A stretch of DNA of 64,000 nt, taken from Castellaniella sp. S9 (GTDB lineage: Bacteria > Pseudomonadota > Gammaproteobacteria > Burkholderiales > Burkholderiaceae_B). Positions 34,497 through 45,037 of this stretch are shown here, in pieces (within the stretch, counting starts at the first letter, position 1; every line of letters starts with the position of its first letter). The DNA lies in the NCBI RefSeq assembly GCF_027257175.1, contig NZ_JAPFGD010000007.1, positions 1-64,000 of the forward strand. Reading direction: 5' to 3'. A program made the position numbers and the translations under genes. Under the pieces are notes generated by a model. That model made no database searches, was not told where the DNA came from, and worked only from the letters and a program-made list of their open reading frames with translations.

Positions 34497-34858
34497 CGCC
34501 CCGTGGCGGGGCGCCTGCGGGGAAAACCCTGGCTGCGGATACGGTCCCAGACTTCGCGTTTTTCGGCCTCGTCCATGAAGACCCAGTTGGCGACCTCGAA
34601 GACGGTGCGCCCGCAGCCGCGGCAAACGTCGTCGTACAAAGTCGAGCACAGGGCCACGCAAGGTGAATCGGTGGGGTTCAGCGAGCGGGCGTCAGCCTGG
34701 GCGTCTGCGGCCGAGCCCACGGGCAGGCGGGGCGCCGCATCCGCGCCCCCGGCGGCGCAGGCACACTCCGCAGAGGACAGGGTTTCGTCGCGCCGGCCGC
34801 GCACCGGGCCGGCACCGTCCGTCGGCGACGGTGTGCTGGGACCGGTACGTTCGTTCAT
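34466..34858 (-). CDS. DUF1289-family small cysteine protein
   Basis: A 130-aa protein with an N-terminal Pro/Ala-rich stretch and a C-terminal DUF1289 domain: DSPCVALCSTLYDDVCRGCG, followed by RTVFEVANWVFMDEAEKREV. The four cysteines probably bind a metal. Function of the family is not known to me. It begins 8 bp after the metK stop and its 3' end overlaps the convergent ctaA gene by 31 bp. Confidence 0.82.
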   Translation of the reverse strand: MNERTGPSTPSPTDGAGPVRGRRDETLSSAECACAAGGADAAPRLPVGSAADAQADARSLNPTDSPCVALCSTLYDDVCRGCGRTVFEVANWVFMDEAEKREVWDRIRSQGFPRRRPATGRHGPASGTGE

Positions 34859-34866
34859 GTCTTTCC

Positions 34867-36030
<1,164 letters not shown>

Positions 36031-36180
36031 AGCGATGCGTCCTTAGGTTGTGCCGGCGCATGCGCCGGGACGAGGTTGAACGAAACGCGTTGCACCTCAT
36101 ACCAAGGAGTCGGGGCGCGACGCTTTAGCGGTTTTTTGACGGCCCCGGAAGGGCCGGTATCGCTCCGCAAGTTGTCGGTT
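36031..36180 (-). promoter_or_regulatory. Structured leader of metK, unassigned
   Basis: Read on the minus strand, the leader has a hairpin CGGCCC/GGGCCG (36140-36156), then GAGGT...ACCTC with internal AACG/CGTT pairing (about 36071-36097), then a perfect 16-bp palindrome CCGGCGCATGCGCCGG (36053-36068) about 15 bp before the ribosome site. No U tract follows any stem. I do not recognise a known SAM or SAH riboswitch here. Confidence 0.4.
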
Positions 36181-36290
36181 AACTCAGCGATGGAACGGAT
36201 TTTAAGCGAAAATAGCCCCTCATCGCAGAATTCTTCGCTTTCATCAGGGATATTGGGGCGGGCGCGCCCCGCCCAGGAGTCGCTCCGTTC

Positions 36291-37142
36291 ATGCTGTCGT
36301 TTTTCGTCAGGCTGCTGGCCGCGCTGCCCCTCGGGATGCTACAGGCCATCGGCCGCGCGCTGGGCCTGCTCGTCTATGCGTTTCCCGGCCGCTACCGCCG
36401 GCGCCTGAGGAACAACGCCCGCCAGGCGGGCTATGCCGATGCGGCTTTCACCCGCCGGGCCGCAGCCGAATCCGGCGCCATGGTCCTCGAGATTCCAAAA
36501 GTCTGGTGGCGCACCCGCGAATGCCTGGCCATCACGGGCAGCGGCGAAGAAGCCATCGTGCGCGCCGCGCTGGCCGAAGGCCGGGGGATCATCTACCTCA
36601 CCCCTCACCTGGGCTGCTTTGAAATCACCGCGCGCCACCTCACGCAATACGGTCCCCTGACCGTGATGTACCGCCCGTCGCGCAGCCCGCTACTGGATCC
36701 GATCGTGGAGTCCGCACGCGACATGCACAACCTGCGGGCGGTGCCGGCCAACCGCCACGGGGTGCGCGAGTTCGTGCGCGCGCTGCGGCGCGGCGAGGCG
36801 GTCGGCATGCTGCCCGACCAGGTGCCGCGCGAGGGCGACGGCGTCTGGCTGCCGGTCTTCGGCCGCCCCGCCCTGACGATGACGCTGGCCGCACGCCTGG
36901 CCCTGCAAACCGGCGTCGCCGTGATCCTGACGGCCGGCGAGCGCCTGCCCGGCGCACGCGGCTGGCGCATGCACTACCTGCGGCTGCCGGAACCGCTGGC
37001 CGACACGCCGGAGGCGGTCGCCGCCGCAATCAACCAGGCAATGGAAACCTTGATCCGCCGGTTTCCCGAGCAATACCTGTGGAGCTACAACCGCTACAAG
37101 CAGCCGGAGGATGCGCCGCCCATCCCCGGGGAGTCCGCATGA
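36291..37142 (+). CDS. Lipid A lauroyl/myristoyl acyltransferase, copy 1 (LpxL/HtrB family)
   Basis: A 283-aa inner-membrane acyltransferase with an N-terminal hydrophobic anchor. The catalytic HX4E motif is LTPHLGCFE (about residues 103-111). MYRPSRSPLLD, HGVREFVRALRRGEAVGMLP and DQVPREGDG are further family blocks, and the C-terminus has YLWSYNRYK. It transfers an acyl chain to the Kdo-lipid A precursor. The next gene overlaps by 4 bp and encodes a paralogue, so the two probably add different secondary chains. Confidence 0.9.
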   Translation: MLSFFVRLLAALPLGMLQAIGRALGLLVYAFPGRYRRRLRNNARQAGYADAAFTRRAAAESGAMVLEIPKVWWRTRECLAITGSGEEAIVRAALAEGRGIIYLTPHLGCFEITARHLTQYGPLTVMYRPSRSPLLDPIVESARDMHNLRAVPANRHGVREFVRALRRGEAVGMLPDQVPREGDGVWLPVFGRPALTMTLAARLALQTGVAVILTAGERLPGARGWRMHYLRLPEPLADTPEAVAAAINQAMETLIRRFPEQYLWSYNRYKQPEDAPPIPGESA

Positions 37143-38029
37143 GCCTCGACAAGAAGCCTCTGCTGCGGGCGGTGCTGGGCCATTTCGGCCGCTGCTCCAC
37201 GCCTGCGCGCCTGCGCTGGGGCCGGGTCCTGGGTCGGATCACGCCCCTGCTGTTGCGCTCGCGCACGCACATCGTGCGCACCAACCTGCGCCTCTGCTTT
37301 CCCGACATGGATGCCGCCACGCGCGAGGCGCTGCTGCGGCGTCACTTCCGCCTGCTGGCCCAGTCATTCGTCGACCGGGGTTTGTGCTGGTTCGGCACGC
37401 CCGAGCGCATCCTGGACACCATCGAGCTGCAGGGCGAGGCGCACCTGAGCACCTTGCTCGACCAGGGCCGGCCCATCCTGATGTTCGCGCCCCACTTCAT
37501 CGCACTGGACGCCGCCGCGACCCGCCTGACCCTGTTCCTGAAGGAATCGGCCACGCTGTACACGCAGCAGAGCGACCACGACGTCGACGAGATCGTGCGT
37601 CAGGGCCGGGGGCGCTTCCACCAGGTGCATCTGGTCAGCCGCCGCGACGGCGTGCGCGGGCTGATCCGGCATCTGCGCAAGGGGATCCCGGTCTATTACC
37701 TGCCCGATATGGATTTCGGCCGCCAAGGCAGTGCGTTCGTCCCATTCTTCGGCATCCCGGCGGCCACCCTGCTGTCGGCCGCGCAGATCGCCCAGGCCCG
37801 GGATGCGGCGGTGGTGCCGGTCATCAGCCGGCTGGATGCGGCCACGGGGCGCTACCGGGTCGAGGTCGGCGCACCGCTGGAGGCGTTCCCCGGGGACGAC
37901 GATCCGGCGGCGGCCACCGCGCGCCTGAATCGCCTGATCGAGGCCGAGGTCCGCCGCGATCCGGCCCAATACTACTGGGTCCACCGGCGCTTCAAGACCC
38001 GTCCCGAGGGCGAGCCCGGCGTCTACTGA
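37139..38029 (+). CDS. Lipid A secondary acyltransferase, copy 2 (LpxL/LpxM-like)
   Basis: A 296-aa paralogue starting at MSLDKKPLLRAVLGHF (37139), with an ATGA overlap to copy 1. The catalytic motif is FAPHFIALD (HX4D), the variant used in many LpxL-type enzymes. Further blocks: SRRDGVRGLIRHLRKGIPVY and LPDMDFGRQGSAFVPFFG. The end is QYYWVHRRFKTRPEGEPG, as in LpxL/LpxP. Which chain each copy adds cannot be told from sequence. Confidence 0.9.
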   Translation: MSLDKKPLLRAVLGHFGRCSTPARLRWGRVLGRITPLLLRSRTHIVRTNLRLCFPDMDAATREALLRRHFRLLAQSFVDRGLCWFGTPERILDTIELQGEAHLSTLLDQGRPILMFAPHFIALDAAATRLTLFLKESATLYTQQSDHDVDEIVRQGRGRFHQVHLVSRRDGVRGLIRHLRKGIPVYYLPDMDFGRQGSAFVPFFGIPAATLLSAAQIAQARDAAVVPVISRLDAATGRYRVEVGAPLEAFPGDDDPAAATARLNRLIEAEVRRDPAQYYWVHRRFKTRPEGEPGVY

Positions 38030-38113
38030 ACCGCGGCCGGGCATGCGGACCGTTCCTGCCCGGACCGCCGCCGCGGTCTGGTTCGGCGGCGCGCTTTGCA
38101 GGATAATCCCGGG

Positions 38114-39004
38114 ATGATCTGGAACTTCACCAAGATGCATGGCGCCGGCAATGATTTCATCATGCTCGACGGCGTGCGCCAGCCCATCCACATGACGCCC
38201 GAGCGGGCCCGGGCGCTGGCCGATCGCCATTTCGGCATCGGCGCGGACCAGATCCTGCTGGTCGAGGAGCCCTTGCACCCCGAGGCCGATTTCCGCTATC
38301 GCATCTTCAACGCCGACGGCGGCGAGGTCGAGCACTGCGGCAACGGCGCACGCTGTTTCGTGCGTTTCGTCCACGAGCAAGGCCTCTCGCACCGCAATCC
38401 CCTGCGCGCCGAGATCTGCACCGGCCTGATCGTGCTGACCGAGACGGACGACGGCGAGGTGACGGTCGACATGGGCCAGACCCGCTTCGAACCCGCCGAC
38501 CTGAATTTCGACGCCGACGGGCTGGCCACGCAAGCCTGCGCGGACGACACGCTCTACCGATTGGACGTGCCCGGCCACGAGGGTCCGCTGCTGTGGTCGC
38601 TGGTGGCGATCTCGAATCCGCACGCCGTGCTCCAGGTCGAGGACGTGGAGCACTATCCGGTCGATGTCGTCGGCCCGGCCATCGCGACGCATCCGCGTTT
38701 CGGGCAAGGGGTGAACGTCGGCTTCATGCAGGTCCAGGGGCCGGGCCACATCCGCCTGCGCGTCCACGAGCGCGGCGCGGGCGAAACCCTGGCTTGCGGT
38801 ACCGGCGCCTGTGCCGCGGCTGTGGCGGGCATGCGCCGCGGCCTGCTGGCGAACCCGGTGCGGGTCGATACACACGGCGGCACGCTGCACATCGATTGGG
38901 AGGACGGGCGCCTGCGCATGCGCGGCCCGGCCGCCACTGTCTTCAACGGCCAGGTCGACATCGACGCCCTGACCGCAACTTTCAGGGAATCCACCAGGAT
39001 ATGA
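38114..39004 (+). CDS. dapF: Diaminopimelate epimerase
   Basis: A 296-aa enzyme from the ATG at 38114 (MIWNFTKMHGAGNDF). It converts LL- to meso-diaminopimelate for lysine and peptidoglycan. The two catalytic cysteines are in EHCGNGARCF (about residues 72-81) and ETLACGTGACAAAVAG (about 221-236). The stop overlaps the next gene's ATG by 4 bp. Normal length. Confidence 0.96.
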   Translation: MIWNFTKMHGAGNDFIMLDGVRQPIHMTPERARALADRHFGIGADQILLVEEPLHPEADFRYRIFNADGGEVEHCGNGARCFVRFVHEQGLSHRNPLRAEICTGLIVLTETDDGEVTVDMGQTRFEPADLNFDADGLATQACADDTLYRLDVPGHEGPLLWSLVAISNPHAVLQVEDVEHYPVDVVGPAIATHPRFGQGVNVGFMQVQGPGHIRLRVHERGAGETLACGTGACAAAVAGMRRGLLANPVRVDTHGGTLHIDWEDGRLRMRGPAATVFNGQVDIDALTATFRESTRI

Positions 39005-39681
39005 CTCAAGACGCGCTGACCGCCCAGGCTATCGCCGAATACCTCAGCACCCGCCCGGACTTCTTCGAACAGCACGCCGATCTGTTCGCCAACCTGAACG
39101 TGCCGCACCCGCATCAGGCGCGCGCGATTTCGCTGGGCGAGCGCCAGATCCTCACGCTGCGCGACCGGGCCAAGGCGCAGGAACGCCGCCTCGCCCAACT
39201 GCTGTACAACGCCGGCGGCAACGAACGCATCAATCAAGCCATCATGCAATGGTGCGCGCGGATGCTGGCCGAACCCGACTCCGCGCAGATTCCGGCCCAC
39301 ATCATCCGCAGCCTGGGCGACCTGTTCGACCTGTCCGCCCTGGCCTTGCGCGTGTGGGACCTGCCGGCGCTGGCCGACAGCGAATTCGCACAGGACGTCA
39401 CCCCCGGCATCCGCGAGTATGCCGCCGCGCTCGAGGTCCCGTACTGCGGGCCGCTGGCCGGACAAGAGGCCGCGGCCTGGCTGGCATCGCCTCCCGCATC
39501 GGTGGCCATCATGGCGTTGCGTCCGCTGGCCGGACAAGCCCCCGTCGGCCTGCTGGTGCTGGGCTCGGACGACCCCGAACGCTTCACCGAGGACATGGGC
39601 ACCGCATTCCTCGAGGTCATCGCCCTGCTGGCAGGCGCGGCGCTGGGCAGGCTGGCCGACCCCGCGCCCGCCGCCGCCTGA
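39001..39681 (+). CDS. DUF484 family protein
   Basis: A 226-aa protein of the DUF484/YigA family: an N-terminal helical part with AIAEYLSTRPDFFEQHADLF and SLGERQILTLRDRAKAQERR, then a GAF-like domain with ALRPLAGQAPVGLLVLGSDD followed by PERFTEDMGTAFLEVIA. It regularly lies between dapF and xerC in proteobacteria, as here. Biochemical function is not established; a regulatory or sensory role is assumed from the GAF-like fold. Confidence 0.88.
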   Translation: MTQDALTAQAIAEYLSTRPDFFEQHADLFANLNVPHPHQARAISLGERQILTLRDRAKAQERRLAQLLYNAGGNERINQAIMQWCARMLAEPDSAQIPAHIIRSLGDLFDLSALALRVWDLPALADSEFAQDVTPGIREYAAALEVPYCGPLAGQEAAAWLASPPASVAIMALRPLAGQAPVGLLVLGSDDPERFTEDMGTAFLEVIALLAGAALGRLADPAPAAA

Positions 39682-39741
39682 GGCGCCGGCGGTGGCCCCT
39701 CGCGGCATGTCCCCCCAGTACGCAGTCCAGAGGCCGTATCC

Positions 39742-40707
39742 ATGACACCCACCACCGGCGACACACAATCGATCGAGGCATGGCTGGCCGCACTGGGCGA
39801 ACAACAGCGCTATGCGGCGCACACCATCGCCAGTTATCGGCGGGACCTGGCGGCCCTACGGCGCTGCCATCCGGAGCTGGCGCTGGACAGCCTGACGGAA
39901 TCGCACATCCGCCAGGCGCTCGCCCGCCTGCACGCCCAGGGTCTGAAGCCTCGCAGCCTGGCGCGCGCACTGGCGGCGTGGCGCGGCTATTTCGAATGGC
40001 GGGCCCCGGCCGCCGGGCTCGAGCACAACCCCGCGCATGGCGTGCGTGCGCCCAAGATCCCGCGCACACTGCCCAAGGCCTTGTCGGTGGACCATGCCCA
40101 GGCCCTGCTCGACCGCAACGGCCTGCCGCCGGCCGAGTCGGCCGTCGAACGGCGCGACCTGGCGATGTTCGAGGTCCTGTATTCCAGCGGACTGCGCCTG
40201 GCCGAACTGGTCGGGCTGGATCACGTGCCCACGCGCGAGGATGGCTATGCCTCGCACAGCTGGATCCAGCTTGACGAGGGCGAGGCCGTGGTCCGCGGCA
40301 AGGGCGGCAAGACACGCATCGTCCCCCTGGGCGGCCGGGCCATCGAGGCGCTGCGCGCATGGATGGCCGTACGCGCGACGCTGCTGCCCGCCCACGCCGA
40401 TGCGGCCACCCGCGCGGCGCTGTTCCTGGGCGCCCGCGGCGCGCGCATCAGCCCGCGGGTGGTCCAGCTGCAACTGGACCGGCTGGCCCGACGCGTGGGC
40501 TTGCCGCTGCATGTGCATCCGCACAGCCTGCGCCACAGCTTTGCCAGCCACCTGCTGCAGTCGGCCCAGGACCTGCGCGCCGTCCAGGAACTGCTGGGGC
40601 ACGCCAATATCTCGACTACGCAGATCTACACGCGCCTGGATTTCCAGCATCTGGCGGCCAGCTACGACCAGGCGCATCCGCGGGCGCACCGGAAATCGCG
40701 CGATTAG
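39742..40707 (+). CDS. xerC: Tyrosine recombinase XerC
   Basis: A 321-aa integrase-family recombinase that resolves chromosome dimers at dif with XerD. The N-terminal SAM-like DNA-binding domain includes YAAHTIASYRRDLAALRR. Catalytic residues: Arg in LYSSGLRLAELVGL, Lys in VRGKGGKTRIVP, HPHSLRHSFASHLL (His, Arg), LGHANISTTQIYTRLDF (His and nucleophile Tyr). Slightly longer than E. coli XerC because of an insertion after ELVGLDH. The dapF-DUF484-xerC order identifies it as the housekeeping recombinase. Confidence 0.94.
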   Translation: MTPTTGDTQSIEAWLAALGEQQRYAAHTIASYRRDLAALRRCHPELALDSLTESHIRQALARLHAQGLKPRSLARALAAWRGYFEWRAPAAGLEHNPAHGVRAPKIPRTLPKALSVDHAQALLDRNGLPPAESAVERRDLAMFEVLYSSGLRLAELVGLDHVPTREDGYASHSWIQLDEGEAVVRGKGGKTRIVPLGGRAIEALRAWMAVRATLLPAHADAATRAALFLGARGARISPRVVQLQLDRLARRVGLPLHVHPHSLRHSFASHLLQSAQDLRAVQELLGHANISTTQIYTRLDFQHLAASYDQAHPRAHRKSRD

Positions 40708-40785
40708 GGCTCCGCCGAACAAATCATGGGACGGGCAGACACCGTGGAGCATGCGGAGGCGCCGTAAATCGATGCGCTACCGGTG

Positions 40786-41802
40786 TCATCCCCTCATGGC
40801 TTCCAGGATCAGCCGCGCATTCCAGCGGAACATCCCCAGGTAGGTGCCGGCGGGCGCGCCGGGCGCATCCAATGTGTCGGAATACAGCGTGCCGCCGATC
40901 CGGGCGCCGGTTTCCTGGGTGATGCGCCGCATCAGTGTCGGATTCACCGCCTTTTCAAGGAACATCGCCCGGATACCACGGTCGCGGATCTGGTCGATGA
41001 TCCGCGCGAGGGCGCCCGCCGCGGGCTCGGCCTCGCTGGACAGGCCTAGCACCGAGACGATCCGGATGCCGTAGGCCTGGCCCAGGTAGCCGAATGCATC
41101 GTGCGTCGTCATCATGACGCGCCGCGCCGGGGGCACGGCCTCCAAGTCGTTGCGCCAGGCCCGATCCTCGTCCTGCAGGCGCAGGGCATAGGCGTCGGCA
41201 CGCCGGCGATACTCATCGGCATGCGCCGGATCCGCGGCGGCCAGGCCGCGCGCGATGTTGCGCACATAGATTACGCCATTGGACAGGTCCTGCCAGGCGT
41301 GCGGGTCGACGTCGCCCGCATGGCCGTGGCCATGGGGTTCGTGGTCGTGGGTTTCATGCCCATGCGCCTCCAAGGCCTGTTCCTCGTCGCCGAGGACGCG
41401 CGGCCGCACGCCGTCCGAGGCCACGACGTCCAGGCCCTTGAAGCCCGCGGCATCCAGCAGGCGCGGCAGCCAGCCTTCGAATCCCAGGCCGTTGCGCACC
41501 AGAACCTGCGCAGCCCCCAATGCGCGCGCATCGCGAGGCGTGGGTTCGAAGGCATGGGCATCGCCATTGGGACCGACAATGGCCTGGATGTCGATGCGAT
41601 CCCCGCCCACCTCGCGAACCATATCCGCCAGGATCGAGAACGTGGCCACCACCCGGATGCGGTCCGAGGGCGCCTGCGCATGCGCCCTCGGCAGCATCGC
41701 ACCGCAGAGGACGAGCACGGCGGCGGCGGACCAGGCCGACAGGCTGCGCGCCGGCCGGCGACGCATGGACGCGGCGCCTGCCTGGAGAATGGTATTCCGC
41801 AT
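40786..41802 (-). CDS. znuA: Zinc ABC transporter substrate-binding protein (ZnuA-like)
   Basis: A 338-aa periplasmic cluster A-I binding protein with an N-terminal signal. Metal ligands are expected at GDAHAFEPTP, DPHAWQDLSN, THDAFGYLG and LYSDTLD. A His-rich loop (EAHGHETHDHEPHGHGHAG, about residues 147-165) lies between the first two, as in ZnuA proteins. It is last in the minus-strand operon with the permease (3 bp away) and ATPase. A manganese carrier would look similar, but the His loop and the upstream Zur box favour zinc. Confidence 0.9.
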   Translation of the reverse strand: MRNTILQAGAASMRRRPARSLSAWSAAAVLVLCGAMLPRAHAQAPSDRIRVVATFSILADMVREVGGDRIDIQAIVGPNGDAHAFEPTPRDARALGAAQVLVRNGLGFEGWLPRLLDAAGFKGLDVVASDGVRPRVLGDEEQALEAHGHETHDHEPHGHGHAGDVDPHAWQDLSNGVIYVRNIARGLAAADPAHADEYRRRADAYALRLQDEDRAWRNDLEAVPPARRVMMTTHDAFGYLGQAYGIRIVSVLGLSSEAEPAAGALARIIDQIRDRGIRAMFLEKAVNPTLMRRITQETGARIGGTLYSDTLDAPGAPAGTYLGMFRWNARLILEAMRG

Positions 41803-41805
41803 GGA

Positions 41806-42705
41806 TCAGGACCCCATGGATTCGAGCAGACGGGCACGACGCTGGCGCGATTGCCGCACGAGCTGCAGTATCCCGCCGTGCGGCCCGATGGCCACCGAGA
41901 CGAAATACAGGAGCCCGGCCGCCAGGATGATGGCCGGTGAGGCAGGCACGTCCTGGTAATAAGACACCAGCAGCCCCGCATACGAGGACGCCGCGCCCAG
42001 GGCGGCGGCCAGGATCATCTGCGAGCCGACCGAGCGGACCCAGAAGCGGGCGGCCGTGGCGGGCAGCATCATGATGCCGACCACCATCAGCGTCCCCAGG
42101 ACCTGGAAGCCGGCCACCAGGTTCAGCACCAGCAGCAGCAGGAAGGCCATGTGGGCCCAGGCGCCGGCACCGCCCTCGGCCCGCAGGAACAAAGGATCCA
42201 GGCACTCGATGACCAACACCCTGAACAGGGCGGCCAGCGCCAGCAGGGTCACACTGCTGACCGCCGTCACCAGCAGGAGGGCGGCGTCGTTCAGGCCCAG
42301 CACCGTGCCGAACAACACGTGAATCAGATCCATATTGGTGCCGCGCAGCGACACCAGCAGAACGCCCAGCCCCAGCGACACCAGGTAGAACGCCGCAAAG
42401 CTCGCGTCCTCCCGCAAGGGCGTCAGACGCGACACCAGGCCCGCCAGCAGGGCGACCACGACGCCGGTGACCAGGCCACCCAACGTCATCGCCGACAAGG
42501 ACAGGCCGGCCGTCAGGAAGCCGACCGCGACGCCCGGCAGGATGGCATGGGCCATCGCGTCGCCCATCAGGCTCAGGCGACGCAGCACCAGGAATACACC
42601 CAGCGGGCCCGCGGCAAAGGACAGCGCCCAGGCACCCGCCAGCGCGCGGCGCATGAAACCGTAGTCGATGAACGGCTGCGTCAGCAGCTCCAGCCAGAGA
42701 TTCAT
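41806..42705 (-). CDS. znuB: Zinc ABC transporter permease (ZnuB-like)
   Basis: A 299-aa inner-membrane permease from MNLWLELLTQPFIDYGFMRR (42705). Eight or nine helices. Family motifs include LRRLSLMGDAMAHAILPGVA (about residues 38-57), the ATPase-coupling segment. The ATG overlaps the ATPase stop by 4 bp. It forms the metal channel in the complex with the znuA- and znuC-like products. Confidence 0.92.
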   Translation of the reverse strand: MNLWLELLTQPFIDYGFMRRALAGAWALSFAAGPLGVFLVLRRLSLMGDAMAHAILPGVAVGFLTAGLSLSAMTLGGLVTGVVVALLAGLVSRLTPLREDASFAAFYLVSLGLGVLLVSLRGTNMDLIHVLFGTVLGLNDAALLLVTAVSSVTLLALAALFRVLVIECLDPLFLRAEGGAGAWAHMAFLLLLVLNLVAGFQVLGTLMVVGIMMLPATAARFWVRSVGSQMILAAALGAASSYAGLLVSYYQDVPASPAIILAAGLLYFVSVAIGPHGGILQLVRQSRQRRARLLESMGS

Positions 42706-43424
42706 GTCAGCGCCCCTGCGCACAGGTGGCGGGCAAGGTGCAGGTTGGCGGGACTGAGGACCTGCTCCGTCGCCCCCCATTCCACCACTTGCCCGGCCAG
42801 CAGCAGGGTCTGGGGAAAATAGGCGCGCACGATGTCCAGGTCGTGCAGCACGGCGATCACGGTGCGCCCCTCGGCATGCCAGGCATGCAACAGGTCCAGC
42901 AGATCCTCGGTGGTGGCCCGATCCACCGCGGAAAACGGTTCGTCGAGCAAGATCACCCGGGCATCGCGCAGCATGAGCCGCGCAAACAGGGCACGCTGCA
43001 ACTGGCCGCCGGACAGGGTGTCCACCGGCCGGCGGCCCAGGCCCGCCAGGCCCACCACGCGCAGCGCATCCTCGACCCCCTCGAGGCCGGCCTCGTCCAG
43101 GCCGCGCCAGGCGCCCACGCGGTGCCAGGCCCCCAGGGCCACCAGGTCGAAGGTGCTGATGGGAAAGGCGAGATCGAGTTCGGCGGATTGCGGCAGGCAG
43201 GCCAGGCTGCGGGCCAGACCCGCGCCCACGTGGATGCGCCCGCGCAGCGGATTCAGGCGGCCTGCGATTCCCTTGACCAGGGTGGACTTCCCGGCCCCGT
43301 TGGGGCCCACGATGGCGGTCAGCGAACCCTGCTCGAAGGCGCCGCTGGCATCGCGCACCGCGACGCGGTCGCGCCAGCCCAGCCACACGCGCTGCAATTC
43401 GATCGCCGGCTGCCCTACCACCAT
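42702..43424 (-). CDS. znuC: Zinc ABC transporter ATP-binding protein (ZnuC-like)
   Basis: A 240-aa ATPase starting at MVVGQPAIELQRVW (43424); the frame extends upstream to 43577 with no family content. Walker A VGPNGAGKSTLVKG, Q-loop SLACLPQSAELD, signature LSGGQLQRALFARLM, Walker B VILLDEPFSAVD and switch His in AVLHDLDIVR. First gene of the transporter operon, 174 bp after the Zur-type palindrome. Confidence 0.92.
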   Translation of the reverse strand: MVVGQPAIELQRVWLGWRDRVAVRDASGAFEQGSLTAIVGPNGAGKSTLVKGIAGRLNPLRGRIHVGAGLARSLACLPQSAELDLAFPISTFDLVALGAWHRVGAWRGLDEAGLEGVEDALRVVGLAGLGRRPVDTLSGGQLQRALFARLMLRDARVILLDEPFSAVDRATTEDLLDLLHAWHAEGRTVIAVLHDLDIVRAYFPQTLLLAGQVVEWGATEQVLSPANLHLARHLCAGALT

Positions 43425-43597
43425 TGCATCGCCCAGCCGGTCAGGATCCACAGGAAGACTGCGGCAATCGACGCGCGCAGCATGCGCCGGCCGGCGGAGA
43501 GCAGCAGCACCGAGCCGCGATAGCGGCGCGGCCGCTGGAATAAGGACAATCTGGGCATGATGGGATGGGCAAGGCACCGGATCGGTGCGGCGAACTT

Positions 43598-43615
43598 GTT
43601 ATGTTATAACATAAC
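43598..43615. promoter_or_regulatory. Zur box
   Basis: A perfect 18-bp palindrome, GTTATGTTATAACATAAC. It matches the proteobacterial Zur consensus built on ATGTTATA-TATAACAT. It lies between znuC (−) and the CobW-type GTPase (+, 237 bp away), so zinc limitation should induce the transporter and perhaps the GTPase. Confidence 0.82.
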
Positions 43616-43851
43616 CATAAGACCGAGTTGCGCGCCGTCTGCGCCAGCCGCCAGGCGACCGGCCACCCCTGAACCCGCTGCCGGCCCGGGTAGGGTACGA
43701 TGGATCATGGATGCGACCCTCACGTTTGCCCTAAAGCATGGGCTGTGATGTAATCGCTTGTTGATTTGATTGCGCGAGGCCTTACCAGCGGCTGGTTGGC
43801 GTACCCTGGCAGAGCTTTGGATGGATGCCTTGCGCGGCCTGCGAGGCACCT

Positions 43852-44958
43852 ATGAAAGCTGCGACAGAACTGGACACCATGATTCCCGTGACCGTGCTTA
43901 CGGGATTCCTCGGCGCGGGCAAGACCACCTTGCTGCGCCGCATCCTGACTGAATACCACGGCCAGCGCATCGCGGTCATCGAAAACGAGTTCGGCCCCGA
44001 GAACATCGACAACGACCTGCTCGTGCAGGACAGTGACGAGCAGATCGTCGAATTGAGCAACGGCTGCGTCTGCTGCACCGTGCGCGGCGACCTGATCCGC
44101 ACGCTCAACGACCTGGCGGCCCGCCGCGCGGACGGCGGCCTGGCCTTCGACCGGGTCATCATCGAAACGACCGGCATGGCCAACCCCGGCCCCGTGTGCC
44201 AGACGTTCTTCATGGACGACGACATCGCCGATACCTATCGGCTCGATGCGGTCATCACCGTCGTGGACGCCAAGCACGGCATGGCCACCCTCGACCGCCA
44301 GGAGGAATCCCAGCGCCAGGTCGGCTTTGCCGATCGCCTCCTGATTTCAAAAAAGGACCTGGTCAACGACGCCGACTACCAGGCATTGCGCGCGCGACTG
44401 GTGCGCATCAACCCGCGCGCCTCGATCACGCCGGTGCATTTCGGCGAAACCGACATCGAGGCCCTCCTCGAGGTCAGCGGCTTCGATCTCGATGCGATCC
44501 TGAACATCGATCCCGAATTCCTCGAGTCCGAAGACCACGATCATCACGATCACGCGCATCATGGCCACCACCATGACCACGGCCATGATCATGATCACGA
44601 CGAGGACGGCCACGCCTGCGGTCCCGGATGCGGCCACGATCACCATCACGCGCACCACGACGACGAAATCGGCGCCTTCGTCTTCCGCTCGAACAAGGCC
44701 TTCGACCCCGAGCGCCTCGAGGAATTCCTCGGCGGCATCGTCCAGGTCTACGGCCCCGACCTGCTGCGCTACAAAGGCATCCTCTACCTCAAGGGGATCA
44801 ATCGCCGCATGCTGTTCCAAGGCGTCCACATGATGATGGGCGCCGAACCCGGCAAACCCTGGCTTGCCAGTGAAAAGCCCAATACCCGCATGGTCTTCAT
44901 CGGCCGTAAACTTCCCCAGGACATCTTCACCCAGGGGCTCGAGCAATGCCTGGCCTGA
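43852..44958 (+). CDS. CobW/COG0523 family GTPase, putative zinc metallochaperone
   Basis: A 368-aa G3E GTPase from the ATG at 43852, which has GAGG 5 bp upstream; an ATG at 43879 also fits. P-loop [16 protein letters not shown], the CxCC metal-binding motif [18 protein letters not shown] for guanine recognition, and a long His/Asp stretch (44535-44670) including [20 protein letters not shown] and [14 protein letters not shown]. Such ZigA-like proteins insert zinc into clients during starvation. It shares the Zur-box intergenic region with the zinc importer, supporting zinc and not cobalt. Confidence 0.88.
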   Translation: MKAATELDTMIPVTVLTGFLGAGKTTLLRRILTEYHGQRIAVIENEFGPENIDNDLLVQDSDEQIVELSNGCVCCTVRGDLIRTLNDLAARRADGGLAFDRVIIETTGMANPGPVCQTFFMDDDIADTYRLDAVITVVDAKHGMATLDRQEESQRQVGFADRLLISKKDLVNDADYQALRARLVRINPRASITPVHFGETDIEALLEVSGFDLDAILNIDPEFLESEDHDHHDHAHHGHHHDHGHDHDHDEDGHACGPGCGHDHHHAHHDDEIGAFVFRSNKAFDPERLEEFLGGIVQVYGPDLLRYKGILYLKGINRRMLFQGVHMMMGAEPGKPWLASEKPNTRMVFIGRKLPQDIFTQGLEQCLA

Positions 44959-45037
44959 TCCCGCACTATGCGCCGCACCGGCAAGGCGGCAGCGGGTGAA
45001 CGCCATCCGGCACGATAATCAGAGTAGAGGAAACACC

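Noticed and set aside
36140-36156. CGGCCC/GGGCCG hairpin as a terminator between metK and the acyltransferase
   Set aside because: The T run lies before the stem on the plus strand and becomes an A run after it on the minus strand, so neither direction fits an intrinsic terminator.
37139-38029. Second lipid A acyltransferase as a decayed duplicate
   Set aside because: Its HX4D motif and family blocks are complete and it is translationally coupled; tandem LpxL-type pairs are common in this lineage.
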